This document shows, one piece after another, positions 8,737-17,924 of a DNA stretch of 64,000 bases (position 1 is the stretch's first letter; each line of letters opens with the position of its first letter). The DNA comes from Bacteroidota bacterium. GTDB taxonomy: Bacteria > Bacteroidota > Bacteroidia > Bacteroidales > F082. The DNA lies in NCBI GenBank assembly GCA_018816765.1, contig JAHIUX010000090.1, forward strand, positions 52,252 to 116,251, given 5' to 3'. Below the pieces are notes generated by a model. The model saw only the letters and a program-made list of their open reading frames with translations, ran no database searches and had not been told where the DNA came from. A program made the translations under genes and the position numbers.

Positions 8737-9192
8737 ATGATCATGACAACTCAGGCCGATTTGATTTCACATCCGGGTGTTATTCACAGCATTGATGAAC
8801 AAAAACTGAAAGTTCTTGTTATTTCTGTCTCTGCTTGTGGGACTTGCAAAGTAAAAGGCTCCTGCAGCATGGCTGAGATGGAAGAAAAAATTGTTGATGC
8901 ACAAGCCGACAGTGACGAAAGCTTTCAGGTTGGCGATCAGGTAACTGTTTCTATGCGGCAATTGCACGGAAACCTGGCCGTTTTTCTGGGCTATGGCTTG
9001 CCTTTTATTTTGCTGCTGGTCACGCTTGTTTGTTGTGTTGCCGCCGGTCTGGGACAGGGCCAGTCAGGTCTGGCTTCGCTCTCTATCCTTATCCCCTATT
9101 ACCTGTTACTTTATTTTTTCAGAAATAACCTTACGAAAACATTTAGGTTTTATGTCAGGCATTCCGAGCCTTCAATTGCACACAATAATTAA
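8737..9192 (+). CDS. RseC/SoxR-reducing-system-like membrane protein
   Basis: This 151-residue inner-membrane protein has a soluble N-terminal part with CGTCKVKGSC, the cysteine motif of the RseC family, then two transmembrane helices (about 80-100 and 105-125). RseC homologues accompany Rnf/Rsx complexes and are thought to help in electron transfer, for example in keeping SoxR reduced in E. coli. In many Bacteroidota the gene sits directly before rnfB. Here a T9SS cargo gene separates them. The start is either ATG at 8737 or ATG at 8743; both follow the promoter. Confidence 0.8.
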   Translation: MIMTTQADLISHPGVIHSIDEQKLKVLVISVSACGTCKVKGSCSMAEMEEKIVDAQADSDESFQVGDQVTVSMRQLHGNLAVFLGYGLPFILLLVTLVCCVAAGLGQGQSGLASLSILIPYYLLLYFFRNNLTKTFRFYVRHSEPSIAHNN

Positions 9193-9210
9193 TTAAATAA
9201 CAAACACTCC

Positions 9211-11586
9211 ATGAAAAATGTATTGCTGTTCATTGTTTTCTTTTCCTTGCTGTCATTTGTCAAAGGGCAGGAGCAACAGCCCCAGACACAAATCGGCGTC
9301 GAAAAAGTTATTAAGGCCACCTATTTTGATAAAACCAAGCCCCTGCGCGACACCCCTCCTATTCCGCCTGGGCAGAGAAAACGTAGCTGGAAAAATGATT
9401 TAATAGGCAATGAGTCTGTCGAAAACCCGCCCATTAACATGAACACACCCGAAAACGAGGCAGCTATTGACCCGGTCGTACAGGACCGGCATGTGGCTTC
9501 GAACGAAGATTACTGGCCATTATACAATTTCATGGGATTGGGCAATGTGAACGGCGTTTTTCCTCCTGACACTGAAGGCGATGTTGGCCCTAATCATTAC
9601 TTCCTGATGATTAACTCCTCATTTGCCATATACGACAAAAGTGGCATACAGCTCTATGGAGCCGCTGACAACAGCACCATCTGGGATGGATTTATTGGCT
9701 CATGGACCGGCACCAACGACGGTGACCCGATTGTACTCTATGATGAAATGGCTGACAGGTGGTTTGTAAGCCAGTTTGCCGTGAGCACTTCTGATGGCAC
9801 TTTTTGGGAACTGGTAGCCATTTCTGAAACCGGTGATCCCCTTGGGGCATATTACCGCTACGCCTTCGAATTCCCGTATTTCAACGATTATCCAAAATTC
9901 GGTGTGTGGCCTTCAGGCTACCTGGGCACCTTTAATTACTTCAATGGAGGTAGTATGACATACCGCGGTGCAGGTGCTGTGGTGCTTGAAAGAGAAGCCA
10001 TGCTGGCCGGAAGTGCTGATGCCCAGATGATCATGTTTGGCAGCAATTCTTCCAAATACACCATTCAGCCTGCCGACGTTGACGGCACTCCTCCCCCTGA
10101 CGGTGAACCGGCATATTTTGCCCACATGAATACGACAGGCAACAAACAGTTTGAAATATGGAAAGCCATCATTAACTGGGACACCCCTGCCAGCTCATCT
10201 TATACCCTGGCCAACAGCCTTGCTGTTGAAACCTTTAACCCTAGTCTGAGTACAATTCCTCAACCCAATACTACCCAAAAATTATCGGCAATCCCTGGCG
10301 TATTAATGTTCAGGTTGCAATACCGGAATTTTGGCACTTACCAGACCCTTGTGGCCAACCATACAGTAAATGTGAGCTCAAGGGCTGCCATCCGTTGGTA
10401 TGAAATGCGCAAAACAGGAACCAACTGGTCGGTTTATCAGCAAGGAACCTATTCTCCCGACAACGACTTCCGCTGGATGGGCAGCATCGCCATGAATGCC
10501 AATGGCAATATTGCACTTGGGTACTCTGTTTCCAGTGCAACGACTTATCCCAGCATCCGCTACACTGGCCGCACAGCCAATGCTCCGTTGGGAACCATGA
10601 ACATACCCGAAACCGTTATTGTTGATGGTCAGTATGCCCAAACCAATGTTGACCGATGGGGTGACTACAGCTTTCTGGGAGTTGATCCGGCAGATGATTC
10701 AACATTCTGGTACACAACCATGTACAGACTTAGCAGTAACTGGCGTACCCGTATAGCATCCTTTAACCTTGCGCCAGGTGCAGCCCCAACAGTTGATGCC
10801 GGACCTGATGCTTATATGTGCATCAATACCAACACATACAACCTGAAGGGAAGTGGTACAGGACTTGAAACAGTGCTCTGGACAACAGCCGGTGACGGCA
10901 TTATCCTGAATAACGACAGGTTGCAGACCCTATACGCCCCGGGCGCAACCGACAGAACTTCAGGTCAGGTAACGCTTACGCTTACCGGCACGGGTTGGAA
11001 CGGACAGAATGTGTCGGATACATTTACACTGTTTGTTAACGGCCTGCCACAGGCAATGGCCGGCAATGATACACTTGTTTGCAGGGATGAGTCGATTGAA
11101 TTGGCAGGTCATGCCACCTATGCCGACTCCACCATCTGGCACACAAGCGGTGACGGAGTTTTTGATGATCCTAACCTGCTCAATGCGGTTTATACTCCGG
11201 GATTGCAGGATATCGCAAGCGGAACAGCCACCCTGACCCTGGATGTTTTCGCCAACGATGTGTGCTCTGGTAGTGCCAGCGATGCACTTGTGCTGACAGT
11301 GGACGATTGTACTTCTGTTTCTGAAAATCCGGAATCAATTCACGCCAGCATCATTCCTAATCCATCAAATGGTTATTTCAACCTGAAAGTAGCGAACAAA
11401 GGAGCCAACAAACTGAGTTGGCAATTGCTCAACCTCGATGGAAAAACGGTAAAAAGGGGAAGCCTGAAAAGCAGTAACGCATGGTTCGAAGGTCAATTTA
11501 ACATCGAAAACCTGCCAAAAGGGACCTATTACCTGCAAATGACCATCGGAAAAAACAACCTGACGGAAAGCATTATCTTGCAATAG
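9211..11586 (+). CDS. Secreted protein with T9SS type A sorting domain
   Basis: This 791-residue protein begins with a clear signal peptide (MKNVLLFIVFFSLLSF, cleavage near VKGQ). Residues about 100 to 525 form a domain with PPDTEGDVGPNHY and NDGDPIVLYDEMADRWF, a pattern I associate with large exported Bacteroidota proteins of unknown function, probably beta-propeller-like. Two similar Ig/PKD-like repeats follow (about 530-620 and 620-700), each with a W-x-TxGDG motif and a Y-x-PG motif. The last 75 residues (PNPSNGYFNLKV to the end) are a type A sorting domain, so it should cross the outer membrane by type IX secretion. It follows rseC by 18 bases and ends at a strong terminator. Confidence 0.85.
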   Translation: MKNVLLFIVFFSLLSFVKGQEQQPQTQIGVEKVIKATYFDKTKPLRDTPPIPPGQRKRSWKNDLIGNESVENPPINMNTPENEAAIDPVVQDRHVASNEDYWPLYNFMGLGNVNGVFPPDTEGDVGPNHYFLMINSSFAIYDKSGIQLYGAADNSTIWDGFIGSWTGTNDGDPIVLYDEMADRWFVSQFAVSTSDGTFWELVAISETGDPLGAYYRYAFEFPYFNDYPKFGVWPSGYLGTFNYFNGGSMTYRGAGAVVLEREAMLAGSADAQMIMFGSNSSKYTIQPADVDGTPPPDGEPAYFAHMNTTGNKQFEIWKAIINWDTPASSSYTLANSLAVETFNPSLSTIPQPNTTQKLSAIPGVLMFRLQYRNFGTYQTLVANHTVNVSSRAAIRWYEMRKTGTNWSVYQQGTYSPDNDFRWMGSIAMNANGNIALGYSVSSATTYPSIRYTGRTANAPLGTMNIPETVIVDGQYAQTNVDRWGDYSFLGVDPADDSTFWYTTMYRLSSNWRTRIASFNLAPGAAPTVDAGPDAYMCINTNTYNLKGSGTGLETVLWTTAGDGIILNNDRLQTLYAPGATDRTSGQVTLTLTGTGWNGQNVSDTFTLFVNGLPQAMAGNDTLVCRDESIELAGHATYADSTIWHTSGDGVFDDPNLLNAVYTPGLQDIASGTATLTLDVFANDVCSGSASDALVLTVDDCTSVSENPESIHASIIPNPSNGYFNLKVANKGANKLSWQLLNLDGKTVKRGSLKSSNAWFEGQFNIENLPKGTYYLQMTIGKNNLTESIILQ

Positions 11587-11666
11587 GCGCACGATCAATG
11601 CACTAAGGCGCTCTTTATAGTTTTTCTAAATTGCTGATTTTTAGCTAATTTAGAACATTTCTAAAG

Positions 11667-11724
11667 AAATCCGGAACACTATTGAAAGTCAATATGTTCC
11701 GGATTTTACATTTTTTACTTTTTT
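11667..11724 (+). terminator. Strong intrinsic terminator after the T9SS protein
   Basis: The arms 11667-11685 and 11689-11706 pair over 18 base pairs with one bulged C and a 3-base loop. The core is AAATCCGGAACA with its exact complement. T-rich sequence follows (TTTTTTACTTTTTT). It separates the rseC/T9SS transcript from the rnf operon. Confidence 0.8.
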
Positions 11725-11814
11725 AATAAATTCACTTTTATCACACTGTATTTCTGATTGTTAAAGAACATATTTATCATCATTGAATAAATAAGCCTAG
11801 TTTCTCCAATATAG

Positions 11815-11822
11815 TAATTTTG
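11815..11822 (+). promoter_or_regulatory. Candidate -7 element of the rnf operon
   Basis: TAATTTTG fits TAnnTTTG. Transcription from here would give a leader of about 95 bases before the GTG of rnfB. The -33 match is weak. The interval 11587-11922 has no gene; it holds only the terminator and this element. Confidence 0.4.
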
Positions 11823-11922
11823 TCAGCTGTTAATCGATTAACAACAAACCTTAAATTCTGATTGAAAATCGGTTTTCGCACGCACGCATTTGCTGGTTAT
11901 TGAACACTCAAAATAAATACAC

Positions 11923-12864
11923 GTGAATGAAGTTTTAATTTATGCACTGGTTACTTTGGCGATGCTGGGGACTGTGCTGGCTGTAATTCTTTATTTTGTT
12001 GCGCAGAAGTTCAAGGTCATCGAAGATCCGCGCATCGATGCTGTTGATGAAGCATTGCCAAAGGCCAACTGCGGTGGCTGTGGCTATCCCGGTTGTCGCA
12101 ATTTTGCTGAAGTCAGTGTGAAATCGGCTGATGAACACAAGAACCTCGACGGCCTGAACTGCCCGGTTGGCGGAAACGACGTGATGAAACAGGTTGCTGC
12201 CATTCTCGGGCTCGAGGTGGCTGAAAAAGACCCAATGATTGCCGTGGTGCGCTGCAATGGATCGAAAGCGAATTCGCCGGCTAAGCTGCAGTATGACGGC
12301 CCTTCGACCTGTGCCTTTGCCCAAAACCTCTTTGCTGGTGAAGGTGGATGTCCGCACGGATGCCTTGGCTTGGGTGATTGCGTGGTCAGCTGTGATTTCG
12401 ACGCCCTGCACATGGACCCTGAAACAGGCCTGCCTGTTGTGAACGACAAATGTGTTGCTTGCGGTGCCTGCGTAAAAGCCTGTCCTAGAGGCATTATTGA
12501 AATGAGACTGAAAGGCAGAAAAGACAAGCGGATTTATGTGTGCTGCATCAACGAGGAAAAAGGTGGCCCGGCGAAGAAAAACTGCGTTGTTGCCTGCATC
12601 GGCTGCTCCAAATGCTTCAAGGTGTGTCCGCACGATGCCATCGTGATGAACAACAACCTCGCATATATCGACGATGAAAAATGCAAACTCTGCAGGAAAT
12701 GCGTCGAAGAATGTCCGACAAACTCAATTCATGAGCTCAATTTCCCCCCAAGGAAGCCAAAGGCTGAGCCGGCAGAAGCTGCTTCAGTAAAAGAAAAAAG
12801 TGTTGGTGCAGGCGTTGAAACTGCCACCGAAGCAAAGAATAATCAATCCGAACCACTCGCATAA
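11923..12864 (+). CDS. rnfB: Rnf complex subunit B (ferredoxin-like)
   Basis: RnfB takes electrons from ferredoxin into the Rnf complex. The 313-residue protein has one N-terminal membrane helix. Next comes the Fe-S domain motif ANCGGCGYPGC with further cysteines. The C-terminal half has several 4Fe-4S ferredoxin motifs, including CVACGACVKACP, CIGCSKCFKVCP and CKLCRKCVEECP. The last 40 residues are a charged, Ala/Glu-rich tail. The start is GTG, since no in-frame ATG precedes the membrane helix. It heads the rnfBCDGEA operon in the order usual for Bacteroidota. Confidence 0.95.
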   Translation: MNEVLIYALVTLAMLGTVLAVILYFVAQKFKVIEDPRIDAVDEALPKANCGGCGYPGCRNFAEVSVKSADEHKNLDGLNCPVGGNDVMKQVAAILGLEVAEKDPMIAVVRCNGSKANSPAKLQYDGPSTCAFAQNLFAGEGGCPHGCLGLGDCVVSCDFDALHMDPETGLPVVNDKCVACGACVKACPRGIIEMRLKGRKDKRIYVCCINEEKGGPAKKNCVVACIGCSKCFKVCPHDAIVMNNNLAYIDDEKCKLCRKCVEECPTNSIHELNFPPRKPKAEPAEAASVKEKSVGAGVETATEAKNNQSEPLA

Positions 12865-12875
12865 CAGCATACCGC

Positions 12876-14210
12876 ATGAAATCATTGAAGACTTTTGCCT
12901 TAGGCGGTGTTCATCCTGACGAAAACAAGTTCTCGGAACACGCAGCCATCGAGGTGTTGCCATTGCCTAAGCTGGCCATTGTCCCACTCGGTCAGAACCT
13001 GGGAGCATCCTCAAAACCAATCGTAAAAAAAGGTGATGAAGTAAAAGTAGGCCAGCTGATTGCTGTTGGCGAAGCCTTTATTTCGGCCAACCTGCACGCT
13101 CCTGTTTCAGGAAAGGTGACCAAAGTTGACGATGCTGTGGATTCCAGCGGCTACAAAAGGCCAGCTGTTTTCATCGATGTGGTTGACGACACCTGGGACG
13201 ACAACATCGACCGCTCACCTGAGATCAACCGAAACATCATCATGACCCGGCCGGAAATCATCCAGCGGATAAAAGACTGTGGCATCGTTGGATTGGGTGG
13301 CGCCACCTTCCCTACACATGTCAAACTAATGATACCCGATGGTAAAAAAGCCAGCCACCTTATCATCAATGGTGTGGAGTGTGAACCCTACCTGACATCC
13401 GATCACAGGCTGATGCTCGAAAAAGGAGAAGAAATCCTGATTGGCATCAAAATCCTGATGAAGGCGCTTGATGTGGACAAAGCCATTATCGGCATCGAAA
13501 ACAATAAGGCCGATGCCATAAGGCATCTGCAGGAACTTGCAGCCGATCACCCAAATATCCAGGTGTATGCTTTGAAGGTAAAATACCCCCAGGGTGGTGA
13601 AAAGCAATTAATTAAAGCAGCAGTGAACCGCGAGGTTCCTTCAGGAAAGCTGCCCATCGAAGTGGGATGCGTTGTGAGCAATGTGGGTACCGCATTCGCC
13701 GTGTACGAAGCCGTGCAGAAAAACAAGCCACTTATTGAACGCGTGGTAACTGTTACCGGCAAATCAGTCCGGAAACCGTCAAATTTCATGGTCAGGATCG
13801 GCACACCCATCAGTGAACTCATCGAAGCTGCCCAGGGCCTGCCCGAAGACACCGGAAAAGTCATCAACGGAGGCCCCATGATGGGCAAAGCCCTTACGAG
13901 CATCGAGGCACCGGTGACTAAGGGGTCGTCAGGAATTTTGATCATGAAACAGGAAGAAAGCAAACGGCAGTCAACCAAAAGCTGTATCCGCTGTTCAAAA
14001 TGTACCGAAGTTTGCCCAATGGGCCTTGAACCTTATCTGCTGGCTAAAACCGCAAAACTAAACCTGCTGGAACGGGCCGAAAAAGAAAAAGTAATGGATT
14101 GCATGGAGTGTGGTTCATGTCAATACACCTGTCCTTCGCAACTGCCATTGCTCGATTACCTGCGACTGGGCAAACAACGTGTAGGTCAATTAATCAGAAC
14201 ACGAAAATAA
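12876..14210 (+). CDS. rnfC: Rnf complex subunit C (NADH-binding)
   Basis: RnfC is the peripheral subunit that binds NADH and FMN and passes electrons between NAD and the complex. The 444-residue protein starts with GGVHPDENKFSE. It has a glycine-rich GLGGATFPTHVKL nucleotide loop, GVECEPYLTSDHRLM, and two C-terminal 4Fe-4S motifs, CIRCSKCTEVCP and CMECGSCQYTCP. It lacks the long Ala/Lys-rich C-terminal extension of the E. coli homologue. It follows rnfB by 11 bases. Confidence 0.95.
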   Translation: MKSLKTFALGGVHPDENKFSEHAAIEVLPLPKLAIVPLGQNLGASSKPIVKKGDEVKVGQLIAVGEAFISANLHAPVSGKVTKVDDAVDSSGYKRPAVFIDVVDDTWDDNIDRSPEINRNIIMTRPEIIQRIKDCGIVGLGGATFPTHVKLMIPDGKKASHLIINGVECEPYLTSDHRLMLEKGEEILIGIKILMKALDVDKAIIGIENNKADAIRHLQELAADHPNIQVYALKVKYPQGGEKQLIKAAVNREVPSGKLPIEVGCVVSNVGTAFAVYEAVQKNKPLIERVVTVTGKSVRKPSNFMVRIGTPISELIEAAQGLPEDTGKVINGGPMMGKALTSIEAPVTKGSSGILIMKQEESKRQSTKSCIRCSKCTEVCPMGLEPYLLAKTAKLNLLERAEKEKVMDCMECGSCQYTCPSQLPLLDYLRLGKQRVGQLIRTRK

Positions 14211-14225
14211 GAATACAGCAACGCT

Positions 14226-15230
14226 ATGAGTACGTTCACCATTTCAGGTTCTCCGCACATTCATGGAGATGAAAATGTAAAAAAAATTATGTATACCGTC
14301 GTTTATGCGATGGTTCCGGCCATGCTCGTTTCCGTTTATTTTTTCGGAATGGATGCCCTCAGGGTCATGCTGACTTCGGTGTTGGCCTGCCTGGTTTTTG
14401 AATGGGCCATTCAAAAATACATCATCAAGGGGCCGATCACCATCAACGACGGATCGGCAGTGGTCGCAGGTATTCTGCTGGCTTTCAATATCCCCGCCAA
14501 CATCCCCACCTGGATGATTCTGGCTGGTGCATTGATCACCATCGGTGTGGCTAAAATGTCATTTGGAGGCCTGGGCAGGAATCCATTCAACCCGGCACTT
14601 GTGGGACGCGTGTTTATGCTGATATCTTTTCCGGTACAAATGACTTCATGGCCCATAGCAAAGCCGCTTTTCGCTCCGGCATTGACCGATGCACTCACCG
14701 GACCAACAGCCCTGGGTTTGTTGAAAGAAGGTGTTGGCGCAGGTAAAACCATCGACCAGATTATGGTTGATCCGCAGATGCCCGATTATATCGACAGGTT
14801 AACCGGGCATATGGGCGGCTCAATGGGCGAAATGTCAGCCATCGCGCTCATCCTGGGCGGGATTTTCATGGTCTGGCGCAAGGTCATCAACTGGCAGGTT
14901 CCTGTTTCCATTATTTTGACAGTGTTTGTTGTGGCAGGGATAGCACACCTTGTTGATCCACAACATTATATCGATCCTGTATTCCACTTGTTCACCGGCG
15001 GGTTGATGCTTGGCGCAATCTATATGGCTACAGATATGGTCAGTTCACCCATGAATATGACCGGAAAGATTGTATTTGGCATCGGCATCGGACTGATTAC
15101 CATCATCATCCGCCTGTGGGGCGCTTATCCCGAAGGGATTTCCTTCGCCATCCTGATTATGAACGCGTTCACACCGCATATCAATAATACTTTCAAACCA
15201 AAACGCTTTGGTATCGTTTCAAAAAAATAA
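14226..15230 (+). CDS. rnfD: Rnf complex subunit D (membrane flavoprotein)
   Basis: RnfD is a membrane subunit related to NqrB that carries covalent FMN and is part of the ion-translocating core. The 334-residue protein has about eight to ten hydrophobic segments, GGLGRNPFNPALVGRVF in the middle, and DALTGPTALG, whose threonine is the likely flavin attachment site. GGLMLGAIYMATDMVSSP near residue 260 is also a family signature. It lies 15 bases after rnfC. Confidence 0.95.
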   Translation: MSTFTISGSPHIHGDENVKKIMYTVVYAMVPAMLVSVYFFGMDALRVMLTSVLACLVFEWAIQKYIIKGPITINDGSAVVAGILLAFNIPANIPTWMILAGALITIGVAKMSFGGLGRNPFNPALVGRVFMLISFPVQMTSWPIAKPLFAPALTDALTGPTALGLLKEGVGAGKTIDQIMVDPQMPDYIDRLTGHMGGSMGEMSAIALILGGIFMVWRKVINWQVPVSIILTVFVVAGIAHLVDPQHYIDPVFHLFTGGLMLGAIYMATDMVSSPMNMTGKIVFGIGIGLITIIIRLWGAYPEGISFAILIMNAFTPHINNTFKPKRFGIVSKK

Positions 15231-15254
15231 TTGCTGATAATAATACGTGGTATT

Positions 15255-15839
15255 ATGGCTAATAAAAGAGAATCAAATTTCGTCAATATGGTAAGCACCT
15301 TGCTTGTGATTTCGGCTGTGGCCGCGATCTCGCTGGGGGCTGTCTATAACCTCACCAAAAGCCCGATCGAAATGGCCAGGCAAAAAAAGCAGGAAGAAGC
15401 CATCAAGCAGGTTTTGCCTGCCTTCGACAGGCTTGAATTAATCAAGGTGAAGAGTATTGATTTGCCCGATTCGCTGCAATTCAATATGGCCTATAAAGGA
15501 GATGCGTTTGTTGGCGCCGCTGTGAACACATTCACCAACAAAGGTTTTAGTGGTAACATCAAGCTCATGGTTGGCTTGCTGCCTGATGGCAGCATCAACA
15601 ATATTTCGGTGTTGGAACACAAGGAAACACCTGGTTTGGGCGATAAGATGAGTAAAAACAAATCAGACTGGAGCCTGCAGTTCAACGGCAAGAACCCGGC
15701 TACCTTTACCCTGAAGGTTAAAAAAGATGGCGGACAGGTTGACGCGATCACTGCTGCCACCATCAGTTCAAGGGCATTTACCGATGCTGTAAAAAGGGCC
15801 TACGAAACGTATGAGTCAAACAAAGGAGGAGGAGAATAA
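15255..15839 (+). CDS. rnfG: Rnf complex subunit G (FMN-binding)
   Basis: RnfG is a single-pass inner-membrane protein with a periplasmic FMN-binding domain. The 194-residue protein has one N-terminal helix (about 12-34), then a domain with HKETPGLGDKM and, near the end, DAITAATISSRAF, which holds the threonine to which FMN is attached. The common form of the motif is GAT; here it is AAT. The frame can open at TTG 15231, but ATG at 15255 gives the expected N-terminus. The gene ends two bases before rnfE. Confidence 0.92.
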   Translation: MANKRESNFVNMVSTLLVISAVAAISLGAVYNLTKSPIEMARQKKQEEAIKQVLPAFDRLELIKVKSIDLPDSLQFNMAYKGDAFVGAAVNTFTNKGFSGNIKLMVGLLPDGSINNISVLEHKETPGLGDKMSKNKSDWSLQFNGKNPATFTLKVKKDGGQVDAITAATISSRAFTDAVKRAYETYESNKGGGE

Positions 15840-15841
15840 CC

Positions 15842-16426
15842 ATGAATCATTTTCAGAATTTTACGAAAGGCATCCTCAAGGAAAACCCGGTGTTGGTGCT
15901 TTTGCTCGGAATGTGTCCGACCCTGGGCGTATCCACAAGCGCCATCAACGGCATGGGCATGGGCCTGGCAACAACCTTTGTGTTGGTCATGTCGAACCTT
16001 GTTATTTCGCTGGTGAAGGATTTCATCCCCGACAAGGTGCGCATTCCGGCATTTATTGTGATCATTGCCTCATTCGTTACCATAGTGGAACTGGTGATGC
16101 AGGGCTTTGCGCCAGCCCTCTTCGAACAGCTGGGCCTGTTTATTCCGCTGATCGTTGTTAACTGCATCGTGCTTGGCCGCGCAGAGGCCTTTGCTTCGAA
16201 GAATGGTGTTGTTGCCTCCATCTTTGATGGGTTGGGCATGGGGCTGGGTTTTGCCTTTGCCCTGACAATCCTTGGTGCCATCCGCGAATTTCTTGGCAGT
16301 GGTGCTGTATTTAGCGTGAAGGTAATTCCTGGCGATCTGATGCTCGTTTTTATCCTCGCCCCGGGTGCGTTCCTTGTGCTTGGTTACCTGATTGCAATTT
16401 CTAAAAAAATTAACAAGACCAAATAA
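15842..16426 (+). CDS. rnfE: Rnf complex subunit E (membrane)
   Basis: RnfE is one of two homologous integral subunits that form the membrane core of the complex. It has 194 residues and about six helices, with LLGMCPTLGVSTSA near the N-terminus and IPLIVVNCIVLGRAEAFASK in the centre, which identify the E rather than the A paralogue. The purine-rich GGAGGAGGAG ending rnfG lies just before the ATG and resembles an unusually good ribosome binding site for this phylum. Confidence 0.95.
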   Translation: MNHFQNFTKGILKENPVLVLLLGMCPTLGVSTSAINGMGMGLATTFVLVMSNLVISLVKDFIPDKVRIPAFIVIIASFVTIVELVMQGFAPALFEQLGLFIPLIVVNCIVLGRAEAFASKNGVVASIFDGLGMGLGFAFALTILGAIREFLGSGAVFSVKVIPGDLMLVFILAPGAFLVLGYLIAISKKINKTK

Positions 16427-16434
16427 AAGGCCAT

Positions 16435-17007
16435 ATGCAATACATCATTATTATCATATCAGCCATTTTCGTCAACAATGTTGTGTTGGCACAGTTTCTT
16501 GGCATCTGCCCTTTTCTGGGTGTTTCCAACAAGGTTTCCACCTCACTGGGCATGGGCGCGGCAGTAATCTTCGTCATCACACTGGCCACCATCGTTACCT
16601 GGCTTGTTCAAACCTATGTGCTGGCCCCTTTGGGAATACAGTTTTTACAAACCATCGCCTTCATCCTGGTCATTGCCGGACTTGTGCAAATGGTCGAGAT
16701 TATTCTGAAGAAAGTCAGTCCTGCACTGTATCAGGCCTTGGGCGTGTTTTTGCCACTGATAACCACCAATTGCGCGGTGCTTGGCGTTGCCATTCTGACC
16801 ATCCAGAAGGAGTTTAACCTGTTGCAGGGAGTTGTTTTTGCAACGGCCACCGCCGTTGGATTCACACTAGCTTTGTGGATATTTGCCGGCATCCGCGAAA
16901 ACCTGGAGTTAATGGAAGTTCCTCCTGTGATGCGTGGTATACCAATTGCCCTCATCACTGCAGGCATTCTTGCGCTTGCCTTTATGGGATTTACCGGTAT
17001 TGTGTAG
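16435..17007 (+). CDS. rnfA: Rnf complex subunit A (membrane)
   Basis: RnfA is the second of the paired membrane subunits of the Rnf ion pump. The 190-residue protein has about six helices, with IFVNNVVLAQFLGICPFLGV near the start and PLITTNCAVLGVAILT in the centre. The cysteines in these two loops are thought to bind a shared Fe-S cluster within the membrane core. It is the last gene of the operon, eight bases after rnfE, and is followed by an intrinsic terminator. Confidence 0.95.
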   Translation: MQYIIIIISAIFVNNVVLAQFLGICPFLGVSNKVSTSLGMGAAVIFVITLATIVTWLVQTYVLAPLGIQFLQTIAFILVIAGLVQMVEIILKKVSPALYQALGVFLPLITTNCAVLGVAILTIQKEFNLLQGVVFATATAVGFTLALWIFAGIRENLELMEVPPVMRGIPIALITAGILALAFMGFTGIV

Positions 17008-17025
17008 CCGGGCCAAAACATGCAT

Positions 17026-17055
17026 AAAAAAAGCCTCTCTGTGGAGGCTATTTTT
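17026..17055. terminator. Bidirectional intrinsic terminator between rnfA and the cyclophilin gene
   Basis: AGCCTC (17032-17037) and GAGGCT (17044-17049) form a stem with a 6-base loop. A run of seven A precedes it and five T follow, so it can act on both strands. It lies between two convergent genes. Confidence 0.75.
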
Positions 17056-17066
17056 ATGGTTACGCT

Positions 17067-17924
17067 TCACTTCTTTTCCTTATGCCATTGATCACCAAAC
17101 ATTTGATCAATCTCGGTTGAATCCATGAGTTCAATTTCTGTGAAAAAGCGGATATCTGTCAACGGCCTGTCAAGTGAGTCAGTAGGCTGGGCAGCGATGG
17201 CATCCACCACATCCATGCCCTCGAGCACCTGGCCAAAGACCGTATAATCATTATCAAGGTGGGGCGTCCCACCATAACGGGTGTATGCATCAACCTTATC
17301 CTGGCTGACATCCCTGCTCAGGCTGGTGTTGAGTGCTTTCTCAACGACCGGCTTCAATCCCATCAGCATAGTCCGGTATTGATCATAACCCAGTTTCTTT
17401 CGGGCATCAATGAGTTTAATTTCAACGGAATCATATCCAGGCATGGTTTTCAGGCTAGCAATTCCTTCCCGCAGTTTGTGCATATCTGTCCTGAGCTCCT
17501 CCTCCGTCACCCTGCGTCCCTGCACGAGGTAGAACTGAATGCCACTTGAGCACTTTTCCGGATTGTCATCGCGGGCAGCCCCCAATGCCCCCCGCTTGTG
17601 AAACAGGTGCTCATTGAATTCAGCAGGCAGTGTGTAGCCCACATCCCCATCGCCAAGGGCCTGGCCGGGTTTGGCATATTTTGAATCAGGGTCTCCGCCC
17701 TGAATCATGAATCCCTGAATGGTCCGGTGAAACAGCAGGCTGTCCAACTTCCCTTCATCGATCAGCTTCAGGAAGTTTGCTTTGTGTACAGGTGTTTCAT
17801 CATACAACTGAATCCGGATAATGCCGAATTTGGTCCGGATTTTCACCACCGGAATCTCAGCCGACTTTTGCTGACAACCATCCATTAAACCTGCAAGCAA
17901 CAATAAAAGCACTAGTCTTTTCAT
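17067..17924 (-). CDS. Cyclophilin-type peptidyl-prolyl isomerase lipoprotein
   Basis: This 285-residue protein has a lipoprotein signal ending LMDGC. The mature part is a cyclophilin domain with FHRTIQGFMIQGGDPD, then SSGIQFYLVQG, and, after an insertion of about 80 residues, YTVFGQVLEGMDVVDAI. The insertion (about residues 138-215) is charged and mostly helical and splits the isomerase domain. It should catalyse proline isomerisation during folding of exported proteins in the periplasm or at a membrane surface. It converges on the rnf operon. Confidence 0.88.
   Translation of the reverse strand: MKRLVLLLLLAGLMDGCQQKSAEIPVVKIRTKFGIIRIQLYDETPVHKANFLKLIDEGKLDSLLFHRTIQGFMIQGGDPDSKYAKPGQALGDGDVGYTLPAEFNEHLFHKRGALGAARDDNPEKCSSGIQFYLVQGRRVTEEELRTDMHKLREGIASLKTMPGYDSVEIKLIDARKKLGYDQYRTMLMGLKPVVEKALNTSLSRDVSQDKVDAYTRYGGTPHLDNDYTVFGQVLEGMDVVDAIAAQPTDSLDRPLTDIRFFTEIELMDSTEIDQMFGDQWHKEKK

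Noticed and set aside
11935..12633. Open frame of 232 codons antisense to rnfB
   Set aside because: It lies entirely within rnfB, which has clear iron-sulfur motifs; no start signal or family resemblance.
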